64,000 nt of DNA from Phymorhynchus buccinoides (GCA_017654935.2 CM065710.1:6578220-6642219), one strand, 5' to 3'; positions 33,027-44,587 are shown, counted from the stretch's first letter. Notes: generated by a model from the letters alone, not told the origin. Program-made: numbers and translations.

Positions 33027-34004
33027 GTAAGGGACACTCAGAGAGAGAAAATGTATGTGTGTGTGAATCAGAAGTTATCGCTGTTCGATACTTTTTTAAA
33101 AATGTGCTAGTGATATTGAAAGTGCAATCTATTTTTATTTTTATATGTAGCTTATTAATTAGCTATAAAGCGTTACAAAAACTACACGTTTATGTGCTCT
33201 TTGTTGTTATAGAAGTATTACTGTCGATGTAAGGATGTGAACTGTATTTAGATTGTCATTACAATATGCCGACTTCGTACAGTAATATTATGTTTTCAGA
33301 TACATTGGTGCTTCTCTTTGGTTTATGTGCCTAGATTCTGTTTATTTACAAGACCTCTGCCTGCACCCATTTTGTTTTTCATTTAAGGAGCAACCTCCGC
33401 TTTTTATCTTCCCTGTATTTTGTTCTTACCACCACTTATCACAGCCCAGGTAGTGGCTTAACTTGTGTAATGTTACATTGCCCCCTTATATCCCAAAAGG
33501 GATGCTGTTCCTGCACTGTACCAGGAATTAGGCTATCCCTATATCCCTGGTTTTCAGGTTATAGCAGGGTTTTCTAGAAGCAAGCATGCAGAGGAGTACA
33601 GTTGGTTTTCTATTTTGTTTTCTGAAAAGGTAAATTCGTCCATTCCTTGGATATAAAATATTGGTCAACATTATGTTGATCAATTAGAAAAGAAAAAAAA
33701 ATCTTTGAATTTTGTAGATCAACTTTTTTGTGTTTATGCAGAAAATGAGATCTGATACGAAGGCCAAAAGAGAAGACTCCACGGCAGCAAAGACAGCCCA
33801 GGACTTGCCTCCTGTCCTCCATCCTCTCCAGTATTGACAATGATTGGATGATGCACAAGCCAAGGAAAATATCTCTACTTTATTCCTCTCTCTGCAGTGT
33901 ATATTTTATTGTTTGCTCCCAACGTGTTAGGCCTACTTGAATGAAGATTTTTTTAAATGTTGTATATTGTTTGATTTGAGTGAAATGTGTGTTGCCTTTC
34001 TTCT
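33027..34004. other. Non-coding stretch (unit A)
   Basis: AT-rich with no recognisable domain. A stretch at 33735-33835 begins after an AG and has an open frame, but no convincing match to the next MCM2 exon. Confidence 0.4.
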
Positions 34005-34335
34005 TCTTCGTCTCCTGCATCCCCAGGCCATATGGCCATAATGGGTAAGGTACGTATGTGTCCGGTTTTCAGTCTTCACTGATCTCCCCGCTGCGTACAG
34101 CCGACACATTCCGATTTTGGAGGAGCTCAAAGGAGAAAAAGTATTTGGAAGAGACTTTTTTTTTTAGAGGCAGGAGAATGGGCTAATAAGCCAGAAAGAT
34201 AACAGATGACAGAAAGCAAAGGGAAAAGGCAGAGTCAAAGAGAGTGGCAGATTAGAGGAAGTTTCAAGCACAGAACTTCCAGAAGGTGGGGGAACTATTT
34301 GTACGGAAGACCCCCCGGTATCCCCACGGGGGTTT
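34005..34335 (+). mobile_element. Composite SINE, head type 1 (unit A, copy 2)
   Basis: Second copy of the 32005-32340 element, ending at 'ggtatccccacgggggt'. It has an A-run and a T-run between head and body. Confidence 0.7.
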
Positions 34336-35070
34336 GCCTTTCAAAACACTGAAAAGTTGTACACATAAAAGAGACTCTCTCTCTCTCTCTAAATGTTATT
34401 GAAAAAGTACACGTATTTGCTTTAAAAGATTCTTAGAAACACGTCGAGATCACCATGAAAACACCCTTTAGTTTTACAGAGATCGCAACACTCACTTTGC
34501 TCTGGTTTCATAGAAATCAAATTGTGAAATAGGTGATTCCTCCTTGGCAGAGGTGCTGAAGTCAAATTCTTTCAGTGAAAGAGAAGGCATGTGCCTTCCC
34601 TTTTCTAATGGCCGCATTATTTTAGACAAAATCGTTTACACAAAATGTCCGCAATACAAGCCTTTTTATTTTTTATTTTTAAAATTTTATGCAGTTTACC
34701 TAAAATAGTTTCGCTCACAACAAAGGAAATAGCTCCTTTTTTTTACTGCACTACAAAAAGAAAATGCTTCAACCACAATGAGTGGCCTCCACCCACCCCA
34801 TCCAAAATGGCTTCTCTCTCCGGCATCTCCGCCAAGGAGGAATCGACGTTTTGATGGTTTGATTTATAGGAAACCAGAGCAAAGTGAGCGTTCCGATTCT
34901 TGAAAAGGCTGTCTTTCTGGTGATTTTGACGTCTTTCTTGCAAAAACTCATCCGTCAGGGTCCACCTTTAACCTTAGTCTAAGAACTCTAAATGTTATGA
35001 CTTATGGTGAGATAGGTCAATTTCCATTGTATATAAATCTGTCATGATTTGAATTGAAACGAAACAGAAA
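34336..35070. other. Non-coding stretch (unit A)
   Basis: It contains a short CT array (34375-34390). The open frames at 34645-34951 lack domains and are shifted by homopolymer changes in unit B. Confidence 0.4.
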
Positions 35071-35072
35071 TA

Positions 35073-35231
35073 CAGTGGAACCTCCCTTATAAGGCTTTCA
35101 AAAAGCATCCAAAATGCTCTTATAAGGGGGGTCATTTTAATACTTACACAGAAGGGCAATGTCTCAGAGAAGCAAGTTTTACGTGGGAGGGAGTCTATAT
35201 AATGGAAAGTCTTATAAAGGAGGTTCCACTG
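35073..35231. mobile_element. Tigger/pogo-like MITE with TA target sites (unit A)
   Basis: The ends CAGTGGAACCTCCCTTATAAG and CTTATAAAGGAGGTTCCACTG are inverted repeats flanked by TA (35071-35072, 35232-35233). CAGTGGAACC ends with a TA duplication are characteristic of the pogo/Tigger branch of Tc1/mariner. No transposase is inside. Confidence 0.8.
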
Positions 35232-35307
35232 TAAAAAGAAAATGTTTCCTTACATTCTAATATGAAAGGCAGTGGTACTTTTCAATTATAATCACTGTCA
35301 TCCTATT

Positions 35308-35319
35308 CTCTCTCCCCCC

Positions 35320-35402
<83 letters not shown>
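35308..35402. repeat. Poly-C and (CT)n microsatellite (unit A)
   Basis: A C run followed by a long CT array. Confidence 0.95.
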
Positions 35403-35404
<2 letters not shown>

Positions 35405-35504
35405 TTATTTGAGACCTGTTCGTGTTCTACCGTATTTTTCTGACTATAAGGCGTACCTGTGTATTCGTGTTCTAATTATTCTTGATTATGGATGTATATT
35501 TTGA

Positions 35505-35820
35505 CTCCCCCGTGGGGATGCCGGGAAATCTTTTGTACAAATAGTTCCTCCAGCTTCTGGAAGTTCTGTGCTTGTAACTTCCTCTAATTCTGTCATTCTC
35601 TTCTCTTTGACTCTGCCTTTTCCCTTTGCTTACTGTTATCTGCTATCTTTCTATGTCACTGGTCCATTCTCCTCCCTTATTTTAAAATAAATTCTTACAA
35701 AGATTTTTTAAGCCGAAGTCGGACATGCTGGTCCTAACTATTTCTTAGGCGCATAACGGCAGCATGACGCATCTACGCTCATATGACAGGAAACTGAGCG
35801 AACGAAGAAGAAGAAGTATA
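35505..35820 (-). mobile_element. Composite SINE, head type 2 (unit A)
   Basis: Read on the minus strand, a (CTT)n start and a head containing 'ttatgcgcctaagaaatagt' lead into the same body as the head type 1 elements (gaaagcaaagg equivalents, cagaacttccagaagctgg) and end at the gtccccacgg-type terminus. It has the same order as 63410-63722. Confidence 0.7.
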
Positions 35821-35977
35821 TTTTGACAAGTATAGATGGTGGGGTGGTGGAGAGGTAGAGGGGAGGGAGGGAGGAGGGCGAGAGTGCGTGTGTCTAATTA
35901 ACTTTTCCCCCTGTGGTACAAGTATTTTTTATTTCTGATGTATTGTTGATTACATGCCATGTATGTATTGCAGTGTT

Positions 35978-36195
35978 TAGGGGAAGACGGGGTAAAAAGC
36001 GCATGGGCGGGTAAGAAGCCCACCCCAATTATTTCATGAAATAAAGAAAATTTCAGTCAAATTTGCCCATGAGACGAATGCTAGACATTAACGCTCGTCT
36101 CATGGGCAAAATGAGACTGAAATTTGCTTCATTTCATGAGATAATTGGGGTGGGTTTCTTACCCGCCCATGCGCTTTTTACCCCGTCTTCCCCTA
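35978..36195. mobile_element. 218-bp full-length foldback MITE, TA-flanked (unit A, copy 1)
   Basis: The whole element is one near-perfect inverted repeat. TA-GGGGAAGACGGGGTAAAA is matched by the reverse at 36175-36195, and the arms meet around 'agacattaacgctcgtctca'. Only a handful of mismatches separate the arms. TA on each side suggests a Tc1/mariner-type insertion. Copies are at 38933-39149, 51936-52153 and 54891-55104. Confidence 0.85.
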
Positions 36196-36460
36196 TGTAT
36201 GACACTATTAATTATAGCTTGTTATTGTAAGGCGCTTTGGGCTGTGTTTATCAGGATATTGCGCCATATAAATATTATTATTAGAACCTACTTCAATTTA
36301 TATTTACTAATTTAGTCTTCTTTTTTTTTAATTGTGTGCTCTTGGAAAATTGTAAAGAGGCAATAGGATTTCTTTCTTCTTTTGCCTTTGTCTATGTGTC
36401 TATCACAATCTTTCAAAATATTAGATGGGTTAAATCAAATTTAACAGAGGGGTTGATACT
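36196..36460. other. LINE/SINE-type 3' tail and AT-rich sequence (unit A)
   Basis: 36222-36285 (taaggcgctttgggctgtgt ... ccatataaatattattatta) is the kind of 3' end with a GCGC-ATATAAAT hairpin and ATT repeats found on L2-like elements. Confidence 0.5.
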
Positions 36461-36462
36461 CT

Positions 36463-37145
36463 GTGCAGGTCTCCCTCTTTCTAAGAGTCCAGAACAGGGT
36501 TGTGCTCAGAAAGCGTAAGACTGACTCAGTGACACCACTGCTGAGACAGCTGCACTGGCTCCCTGTTGACGCGAGAGTCGACTATAAAGTTGCCACTCTC
36601 GCCTATCGTTATTTCGAAGACACTCTTCCTGACTACCTCTCTTCTCTCCTCTCTGTCTATATACCAGAACGCAACCTCAGATAAAAAACAACAACATTAA
36701 AACTTATCTGCAAACCTGTCACCAAGTACAAAACTGTTGAAAACATCTTTTCGTTTCCGAGCACCCCAGATCTGGAACAATCACCCTTTCTCTCTCCGCA
36801 ACTCTCCATCTCTGTCTTCTTTCAATACTGTCCTGAAGACGCATCTCTTCAGAAAATATCTGTTAATTTCTGTCTTTCCATCCACTGTCAGTCAACCCTG
36901 TAAAGATTTTTTATTTCGTTTTATTTTTTTAATAAATAATTCGTGTTTTGTTTTAAATGTGAGTTGGGTGAGTGCGATCAAGTGATTTTTTGCTAAATAA
37001 TTTTAAATACATGTATTTTGAATATCTTTTGTGTGCGTGGGGTAAAGTTATTTTTTTTCCCTTCTATTTTCCATGTAAAGCGCGATGAGACCTGCTGTGT
37101 CAGGAGAATAGCGCTATAGAAGATTTATTTATTATTATTATTATT
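36463..37145 (+). pseudogene. L2-like LINE 3' end with ATT tail (unit A)
   Basis: The frame gives LLRQLHWLPVDARVDYKVATLAYRY and LPDYLSSLLSVYIPERNLR (split here), then FRFRAPQIWNNHPFSLRNSP and LKTHLFRKYL in a second frame. This is the conserved end of L2/CR1-like LINE proteins. The 3' UTR ends tgtaaagcgcgatgagacct ... gcgctatagaag followed by an ATT array, the typical L2 terminus. It is 5'-truncated and frameshifted. Confidence 0.8.
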
Positions 37146-37944
37146 ATCTTTTAATCTTCAGTTCAATTTTTATGACCTTGCTGGCCTTGGTCTTATTTTT
37201 GTTTTATATTTCTATTATAATCCTGTCAACTGCTATCGTTATCTCAGGACTGTCACCGCGTAAAGTTCGACCACTTATTACAAAACACTCATCAATGTAT
37301 CTTACCAACATTCAACAACCTAAAAAAAAATAATATATATATTACAATTCTTAACATGACATTGTACGCCATAACACATAATTCCACACAGTGCTGGAAA
37401 CGTTGAACCATTCCGATCTATTTATCGGATCCAGTGGATCGCCGAGCGGCAGATAAGTTCCAGAGCGGGCAAACGGGCACATAACAGCAGCGTGACACAT
37501 CTACGCTCGAGTGACAAGAAACTGGACAATTGACCAAAAAAACAAAAATATAAATAATAATGGCATCGCCGCGTGGCACTTCATGCCCCACATAGCCGAA
37601 AGGCCGCAGAGGGCGTAAAACATTATTTCTCTTGCCGCGTGGCACCCACCCCTTACATCTTAGCCCCTGTCCTCCTTGCGTCCTTTGGGTGATACAGCTT
37701 CACACCCTTCACTGGAGTGCATGTCCTTTACCGGGGTGCACACCCGTAACACAGAGACATGTCTGCCTCTCGGTGACATTTAAACCTCATGTGGCATAAC
37801 CCCCCTCACATCTTCGACCTTGTCCTCCTTGCATCCTTTGGGTGATACACACCCCAGACTGGAATACACATCCTTGACGGATTGCATCGTCGGAAATGTG
37901 CAATTTGTTTTTTATACTTCTGGCTAAAATTAGTTCTTGCGATG
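37146..37944. other. Non-coding with dispersed motif (unit A)
   Basis: 37470-37535 matches the head type 2 SINE words (acataacagcagcgtgacac). 37585-37625 carries the gccgaaaggccgcagagggc motif seen elsewhere. Two diverged copies of a ~130-bp block (cctgtcctccttgcgtcctt and cttgtcctccttgcatcctt) lie at 37660-37880. Confidence 0.55.
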
Positions 37945-38110
37945 AAAATGATGTTTTACGTCCTCTCGGTCATAGACACATATGCGACATTTGTAAATAC
38001 AAAGATGGTGGGAACAATATTGGCTGCAATGCCCGGAGGCAGTGCAACAGCAGTAAAGTCCCGAGTTTTTAACAATATAGATAGGTGTAGCGGTAACCAT
38101 GCCTCGGTTA
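37945..38110 (-). repeat. SINE-like dispersed repeat (unit A, copy 1)
   Basis: Same family as 3896-4030; it carries ggtcatagacacatatgcga and the gcccggaggcagtgcaacag phrase. Confidence 0.6.
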
Positions 38111-38607
38111 AACCTCATCGGCTATGGTACCGCCACATTGGATCAATGTAAAAGCCAATAAGGCCATGATTTTAGTTCTAGAAATAATAATGTTTTACGC
38201 CCTCTTTGGCCTTTCGGCCATGTGGGGCAATGATTTTAGTTCTCACGAGAACGTAAATTTTTGTTTACAAATGGAAGACAAAAGAAAATAGATACAGACA
38301 AATATTATTCACTCTATAGCGAAAATATATGGGATGATTTTAGCAAAGTAAACAAATACAAGTATTTTTGAGTGCTCTTTCTTAATTTTTCATCATGTTA
38401 GATGGCATAATGTGCAAACTTAATTTTTCTGCACACAAATAGACTGACAATGAAATCGAACTATTTGTACAACCTGTCGGTGAGGTATGATTTATCTCCC
38501 TTTTGATAGCAATTATTTTCTCTGAAAGTAAAGAGTAAGCTATTAGGCCTAGAGTTATCTTTACCTAGCTGACGTTATGCGCGGTTGGGTTAGTGGAATG
38601 AATGAAA

Positions 38608-38785
38608 AATGGTGTTTTACGTCCCCTCGGTCTGGAACAGACACATATGGGAAATTTGTAGATACAAAGATGGTGGGAACGATACTGGAGGCAATACCTG
38701 GAGGTAGTGCAACACCAGTAAAGTCCCGAATTTTTAACAATACAGATAAGTGTAGCAGTAGCCACGCCTCGGCTATGGTACTGCC
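38608..38785 (-). repeat. SINE-like dispersed repeat (unit A, copy 2)
   Basis: Same family, more diverged (ggtctggaacagacacatat). A shorter head fragment follows at 38870-38905. Confidence 0.6.
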
Positions 38786-38932
38786 ACGATAAATTGGTAA
38801 TAATCTAAATAAAAGATGATTAGCGGTTAGTGGTGTTTCTTAGACCCCTTGAGAAATTTGTTTTACGTCCTCCCGGCCTAAGCCATATGGGACATTTCTT
38901 TTTATAAAGTTACGGCTTAGACCCCTTGTGGC

Positions 38933-39149
38933 GTAGGGGAAGACGGGGTAAAAAGCGCATGGGCGGGTAAGAAGCCCACCCCAATTATCTCATGAAAAAA
39001 AGAAAATTTCAGTCAAATTTGCCCATGAGACGAATGCTAGACATTAACGCTCGTCTCATGGGCAAAATGAGACTGAAATTTGCTTCATTTCATGAGATAA
39101 TTGGGGTGGGCTTTTCTTACCCGCCCATGCGCTTTTTACCCCGTCTTCC
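38933..39149. mobile_element. Foldback MITE (unit A, copy 2, right end clipped)
   Basis: Same element as 35978-36195. The left end has TA-GGGGAAGACGGGG; the right end stops at ccccgtcttcc and lacks the final CCTA. Two different insertions of one family lie 3 kb apart. Confidence 0.85.
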
Positions 39150-39229
39150 ATCCAACTGCCAGGTATGCATAGCTAGGTATCCTAAGTCCATCCCTCTCTT
39201 CTACCTACTCCCCCACCCGCACCGAAAAA

Positions 39230-39312
39230 AACGGTGCTGCACAGCGGCAACACTCTCTCCAAGTAGGAGCAGCCCGAATTTCATGGATACATGTCTATGT
39301 GAGTGGAACTAA
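39230..39312 (+). repeat. SINE end fragment (unit A)
   Basis: It has 'caacactctctccaagtagg' and 'gaatttcatggatacatgtc', a diverged version of the tail at 26800-26860, ending in an aatac-like tail. Confidence 0.55.
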
Positions 39313-39376
39313 TACAAAAAAAACCAACACTGACACACACAAAAAATACCAAATACAAATAATGATTACCACTGAC

Positions 39377-39490
39377 CATTTTCAATTCAGGCATAATGTA
39401 GTCAACCACCACATTTTCCATGTAACTGACAAATCCCTCGTTCAGCCAGAGGTCATCCCACCAGGAAGGCGTAACCAGGTTACCAAACCA
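39377..39490 (-). CDS. M1 aminopeptidase exon, zinc-ligand Glu (unit A)
   Basis: The 114-bp exon encodes 38 residues from [20 protein letters not shown] to MPELKM. An AG acceptor (tgtgtgcag) precedes it and a GT donor (gtcagt) follows. LNEGF supplies the third zinc ligand of M1 metallopeptidases, which trim N-terminal residues from peptides; YMEN and PELK are as in APN/ERAP-type enzymes. The upstream exon in this unit is damaged at the gap. The protein sequence is identical to unit B. Confidence 0.88.
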
Positions 39491-39583
39491 CTGCACACAC
39501 CAACAGCAACGACAACACAGTGAATCCAACATCATTGGCCTAAAATCCTACCACGGATTTCCAAGTCTTCTTGCATATGGCTG

Positions 39584-40207
39584 CTACACGATCAAAGCAG
39601 CTCTGTTCATAAATAGTACTTTCTTTTCCAGCTCTTCCTTGGACCTGTAGAGCTTGGTTGACAGCAGTGTGCTGATGGGCCGCACTTCACCTCTTGCCTC
39701 CATGTGAAGGGGACGTCTCTGCAGGACATGCTCTGTTGTCTCTTCCAGACCACAGGGACAGACTGGTGATGGCGTCAACTTCATTTTCCGATGCTTGTGG
39801 TTGTTGAGCCTGTTGTGGTTGGCGTGCAGTCGAACCAGAACTACTTGCTGCACCTGCGACTGAAGAAGGTAATCGCCCCTCTGCACTGGTGGTCTTTTAA
39901 AAGCTTTTAACTCTTTTCTTTTCGCGGAAGCTGACACGGTTATTGATTTGCTCGCCTCTGGATCCCTCTTTTGCAAGGACGTCCGCCAGCTCGTTTCCTG
40001 GAATTTGATAATGACTGGAATCCACTGTAGAACTGCCCTCCTTTTCCTGACAAGTTGCTGTAGGGACGCTTCAATAGGGGAGAAGACCTTCATGAATGCT
40101 TCAGTTTCCGCACGATAGTTGGTGCAGTGCCTTCCAGTTGGTACACTTGCTGTTGTGGTCTCACCTCCTGGGAAATGAATGAGCATGCCTGGTCCTCCAT
40201 CGGCCAC
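39584..40207 (-). pseudogene. LINE RNase H and zinc-knuckle remnant in aminopeptidase intron (unit A)
   Basis: The frame reads ADGGPGMLIHFPGG and NYRAETEAFMKV (RNase H), then jumps over a 93-bp deletion to LQQLVRKRRAVLQWIP, and ends with VCPCGLEETTEHVLQ. Frameshifts hide the GNELAD block in another frame. It sits in the intron between the two aminopeptidase exons, in the same strand sense as the host gene. Confidence 0.75.
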
Positions 40208-40921
40208 TGCATTGGTAGGATTTCAAGTGAATTTTGTCTTCACTCGCTTCAGGAACAGAGTAAAAGCTAGGTCATGTGTTTCTAACCCACTTCTTATCAT
40301 TAAACTTTGCTTTCAGACTAAAAATAGAAACAAGAACACATTTTCAACTCTAAATACACTCTCGTACACGAAAACGAACACCTTTTGCAAAAAGTAAACT
40401 TTCTTATATTATGTTTTAGGGCACAACGTTTTATTTAGTAGTTACGTATATCTTGTGTGGGACTTGTTTTTAACAGCAACAAAAAGTCACACACTCACTA
40501 CCACCTCCCCCATACCCACCATCACCACCACCGACAGGATTTAGTGGTTTCATCTGCCTTTTCGTTCCCCTACCCCTACCTCTATCCTACATTTCGCATT
40601 CTTCTCACTCACTCCAAACTCTCTGATTACTTTCTAAATTTCTTCTGTGTTTTATGCTGTACTGTGATTCCTTCTGCAAGGCTCAACATAAGAACAAGGG
40701 ACAAAGCTACCATGGGGTCTGTAATATTTATAGAGGTGACATCATTCATCGCTCTAATCTTCAAAGGAGGTTTGTGTTTTCCAAATTTCAACAACAACAA
40801 AATAATAATAAAGACATTAAAATCCCTATGCAAATTTTATTGATAAATAACAAAAACCAATTAAGGAAAATTTGTTGACACTAATTTGAATAATAGTTTC
40901 TAAAAGTGATGAAATACCAAC
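40208..40921. other. Intron sequence (unit A)
   Basis: Between the LINE relic and the damaged exon. A 128-codon plus-strand open frame (40457-40843) has a His run and no domain. Nothing else is recognised. Confidence 0.5.
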
Positions 40922-41000
40922 CTGGTGTGCTAGCGCGTGCGCCAACGACTTTGCCAACCACTGTTATCTCTCACGTGGACACGTCTGGTGTATAGCATGG
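40922..41000 (-). pseudogene. M1 aminopeptidase zinc-site exon, cut by gap and indel-ridden (unit A)
   Basis: It corresponds to the 3' 83 bp of the exon at 56974-57128 but is 79 bp long, with about five single- or double-base indels and two substitutions, so HELAH is not readable in frame. The exon runs into the N gap. The error density is far above the rest of the unit, which suggests a low-quality contig end rather than a true pseudogene. Confidence 0.7.
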
Positions 41001-41500
41001 NNNNNNNNNNNNNNNNNNNNNNNNNNNNNNNNNNNNNNNNNNNNNNNNNNNNNNNNNNNNNNNNNNNNNNNNNNNNNNNNNNNNNNNNNNNNNNNNNNNN
41101 NNNNNNNNNNNNNNNNNNNNNNNNNNNNNNNNNNNNNNNNNNNNNNNNNNNNNNNNNNNNNNNNNNNNNNNNNNNNNNNNNNNNNNNNNNNNNNNNNNNN
41201 NNNNNNNNNNNNNNNNNNNNNNNNNNNNNNNNNNNNNNNNNNNNNNNNNNNNNNNNNNNNNNNNNNNNNNNNNNNNNNNNNNNNNNNNNNNNNNNNNNNN
41301 NNNNNNNNNNNNNNNNNNNNNNNNNNNNNNNNNNNNNNNNNNNNNNNNNNNNNNNNNNNNNNNNNNNNNNNNNNNNNNNNNNNNNNNNNNNNNNNNNNNN
41401 NNNNNNNNNNNNNNNNNNNNNNNNNNNNNNNNNNNNNNNNNNNNNNNNNNNNNNNNNNNNNNNNNNNNNNNNNNNNNNNNNNNNNNNNNNNNNNNNNNNN
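41001..41500. other. Assembly gap of exactly 500 N
   Basis: Placeholder gap separating units A and B of the direct duplication. Confidence 0.99.
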
Positions 41501-41704
41501 AAATTTGAGCATTCTATGTCCCCCCGTTTAACTTTTTCGCAACACCCGAGTATACCGTTGCCGACACGTTGCGAGAATGATAGCAACAGCCAAGTCTTCC
41601 CTGAGGACGCGTTTTTCTAAAAGTAACTGTGGCCGAGTTTTTGGCAGAATTCTAAACCAATGGTGTTATAGTAAAGAATTGACCCCTCCTGCGTATTAGT
41701 CTGA

Positions 41705-41970
41705 CCAAAGATATTCTAAAGGGGAAGATAAACATCCGGTTCTCTTTTCCCTATATGAGTAGTGAGGACAGAAACACTGGTTATGTCCCTTTTAAACAGG
41801 ACACATTTTTACGCGTCGATAGGCCAGTTGAATTATCCGTTCAAATTCCAGTCTCAGTTTTTGGATAGCCTCCACTGTGAAAAGTGTACTGTCCCCACTA
41901 ACGATAACTCTATCAGCCCGGTTCGCCGAGCTCTTAAGTAGTCCATCTTACCCTGTTAGAATATCTTTGG
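41705..41970. mobile_element. CCAAAGATATTCTAAA MITE (unit B)
   Basis: Counterpart of 25790-26053. One terminal mismatch (ccctgttagaa) and different flanks (tattagtctga; tgtgttgttgtgac) relative to unit A. Confidence 0.65.
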
Positions 41971-42439
41971 TGTGTTGTTGTGACACATTAACCAAGTCAC
42001 TAACAGTAAATTTTATTGATTAAATTGTGCACAAAAGCAACTGACCCTACCTACTTTTTCAGTCACGAGGTTTGCCTGTACCTAAGTCCTGGAATTTCTA
42101 TGACGGACAGCGACGTAGCTGTTTTCAGCTCGTTCAGTTTAACACAAAGAAAGGAATTGGTTTTCGAAATGTAAATCATTAAAAGGATAAGAGATGAATC
42201 TACACCCCCATACAAAAAAGAAAGTACTGCGATCTCCACATAATGTAAGAGAATGTAAAGGCCAAAATCGAGTGTCCTGGGGGGCGGGGGAATTTTCACG
42301 CGTTCGTTGCTGTATGCTGACGGCACGCGGCGCAGCAAGAGGGGTTGTGTTGGAAGTGTTAAACGCTGTCGTGGTAACATACAAAGTCAGTCAGCCACAC
42401 AGTCAGCCAGCCAGCCAGGAACTAACAGACAGACAGCGG

Positions 42440-42835
42440 TGAAAACAATAAGCAGCTCTCGCTTCACGCCTGCCAATTTCAATGTGTGAGTGACCCGGAT
42501 TCGAGTCCCGGCCTTGCCCTTTCTCTCGAGTTCGAGGGGAAAATCGAAATATCATCGAGTCCTTCGTCAGATGGGGACTTAAATCTAGTCTGACCCGTGC
42601 GCTTTACGCGCGTAAAAATCCAAGGGCAGTTAAAAGAGCTTGGAGAAATTCCTGCTGCCTGGTATGACCAAATTGAGCTAGGTTTCCTAAGTCCACCCCC
42701 TCCTCAACCCCTCTCAAAATGGGTGGGTGCTGCACTTGCGGGGACACGCTCTCCAGGTGGAGGAGCAGGACCCAAATTTCACAGAGATAAGTCTCTGTGG
42801 TTAGAATACACCAAATAACAAGTAAAAATAAATGA
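42440..42835 (+). mobile_element. tRNA-derived SINE (unit B)
   Basis: Counterpart of 26516-26885. B-box-like ggattcgagtcc at 42497-42508, tail to about 42830. Confidence 0.6.
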
Positions 42836-42981
42836 CCTTCTTTGTAGCTCAAGTCGTCAGGGCCCACAGGAATCTCATCCTGATGGAGGACAGGCACGTA
42901 AATGGGTTGTGACGACACCAAACCGTCTTTATCCATTATTCTATGGAAGTGAGACGCCAGGAATTTGATCAAACTGTTAAA

Positions 42982-43031
42982 ACACACACACACACACACA
43001 CACAACACACACACACCACAAACACACACAA
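42982..43031. repeat. Interrupted (CA)n (unit B)
   Basis: CA array broken by AACAC and CCACAA words, unlike the pure unit A array. Confidence 0.9.
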
Positions 43032-43104
43032 AGGCAAAGATCAAATTGCCGAACAAAAATAATCAGTTATACCACAATTGTCTGCTCGCTGTTGAACATA
43101 GAGG

Positions 43105-43398
43105 AATGTTTTCCAAACAAGCTGCATAAACGACCATTGATGCTCATAACAGGCTCCACTGAACTCCATCGAAGTGACTGGGCAGTAGAGCAGTGTTTTC
43201 CAAAAAAGCTGCATAAACGACCATTGGTTCAGCTCCACTGTGGAAGTGACCTAGAGCACTGTTTTCCAAAAAAGCTCATAAACCCATGGACTCATAACAG
43301 GCAGAACTCCATGGAAGTGACTGGGGTAGAGCAGTGTTTTCCAAAAAAGCTGCATAAACGACCATTGATGCCATCATAACAGGCTCCACTGAACTCCA
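43105..43398. repeat. 87-bp minisatellite, degraded (unit B)
   Basis: Units match 27160-27492 but carry scattered small deletions (for example 'gctcataaacccatggactc'), so periodicity is less regular than in unit A. Confidence 0.8.
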
Positions 43399-43602
43399 GG
43401 GTAAGGTTTTTCGGGCAGGGACTCGGAATGAGCTGCATGAGAGTAACGCCACTGGGTGGTGATTCAGGCAATAGGACCACCACCACCAACAGCAACAACA
43501 AATCATCGGCGAGGATGAACAACTAAAAGTCGACATGGAAACGGGACAATGAACATGATGAAGGAAATGACTGGGGAAGAGGAGGAGAGGAGAAGAGAAT
43601 AA

Positions 43603-44075
43603 AGGGCTTCGCACACTAGCATCAGGCGTCAATTGTTTCTCAGAGCAACGCCTTGACGCGTTGACGCCTGCATCACAGCACACATTGTAGCGAGGCAGTG
43701 GTGTTCTCACACACGACTCTTGTCGCTTCGCCTCTTGTCGCTTCGCCTCTTGTCGCTCGAAACTTCCTTATTTGGAAAGCAAGGAAAGATTACTCTAGCG
43801 TCAAACCTCCTCTTAGAAACAACAGTATTTTTTTTTCTTCAATCTGAGTTATGGTCCTTCCGTCCGTTGTGATTGGCTAGTTTCACGATCTCTGCGATCT
43901 TGAGCATCAAAATTAGAGCCGCATCTATTCTCGAGCAACACAAAATCGCGCAGCTACGCATCAAAAATCCTGCTGCGCCGCGAATCTCTCACACGCAAGC
44001 GGCGCATCAAACTGCGCCTTGCAGCAAAAAAAATCGCCGCGATCTCGAGATCTTGACGCTAGTGTGCGAAGCCCT
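43603..44075. mobile_element. PIF/Harbinger-like MITE (unit B)
   Basis: Counterpart of 27772-28225 with the same TAA flanks (43600-43602, 44076-44078). It is longer by an extra tgtcgcttcgcctct unit near 43740 and small indels. Confidence 0.8.
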
Positions 44076-44587
44076 TAAAGCATGTGAGAGAGAACAAAAT
44101 AAAGGAGAAAGAAGAATGGAGCAAGAAGAAAAAAAGGACATTAGAGTCATTCTCTGCTACTGGTGACAAAAAGGTGCGTTCTTTGCTACTGGTGACAAAA
44201 GGGGGTTTGGGCACCCAAAAGGGAAAACATAAGCAACAAAACTAAAATTATGTGTGGGGTAACTCTTCCATTTCTGGACACGATGTTAATAATTGCGAAG
44301 CAACCCTGTAAACATTCCGGCATCGTTCTTACATTGGCAACGTGATGGCAAATGATGGCAAGTGCTGGCCAGCATCATCCTTCAATCAGACCTATTCTGG
44401 CATGCCAGCATCGATCCTATATGTACTTTGCCATTGCTGGGCCCAACACTGGCAAATGCAGTGTGTGCCAGTACTGGATTTGCCAGCATTGGGTCGATTC
44501 TGGTTATATGCTGGCATAACTCATTGTCCTCTGATACGATGTAGGCCGAGAGGAGGACTATGTGTGTCCCTGTCTACATAATTAATA

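Larger units (their letters stand above)
25589..41000. repeat. Direct duplication, unit A
   Basis: Collinear with 41501-57056. The offset drifts from 15912 at the left end to 16056 at the right through small indels and one 93-bp deletion. All the elements listed below occur once in each unit. The right end coincides with the N gap. Confidence 0.95.

Noticed and set aside
33735..33835. Next MCM2 exon after the 32788-33026 relic
   Set aside because: An AG precedes an open stretch, but the translated residues do not align convincingly with the MCM2 segment expected after the DEFDKM motif.
40457..40843. 128-codon plus-strand open frame (and copy at 56505-56891)
   Set aside because: Lies in an intron, low-complexity N-terminus, no domain; conservation only reflects the duplicated unit.
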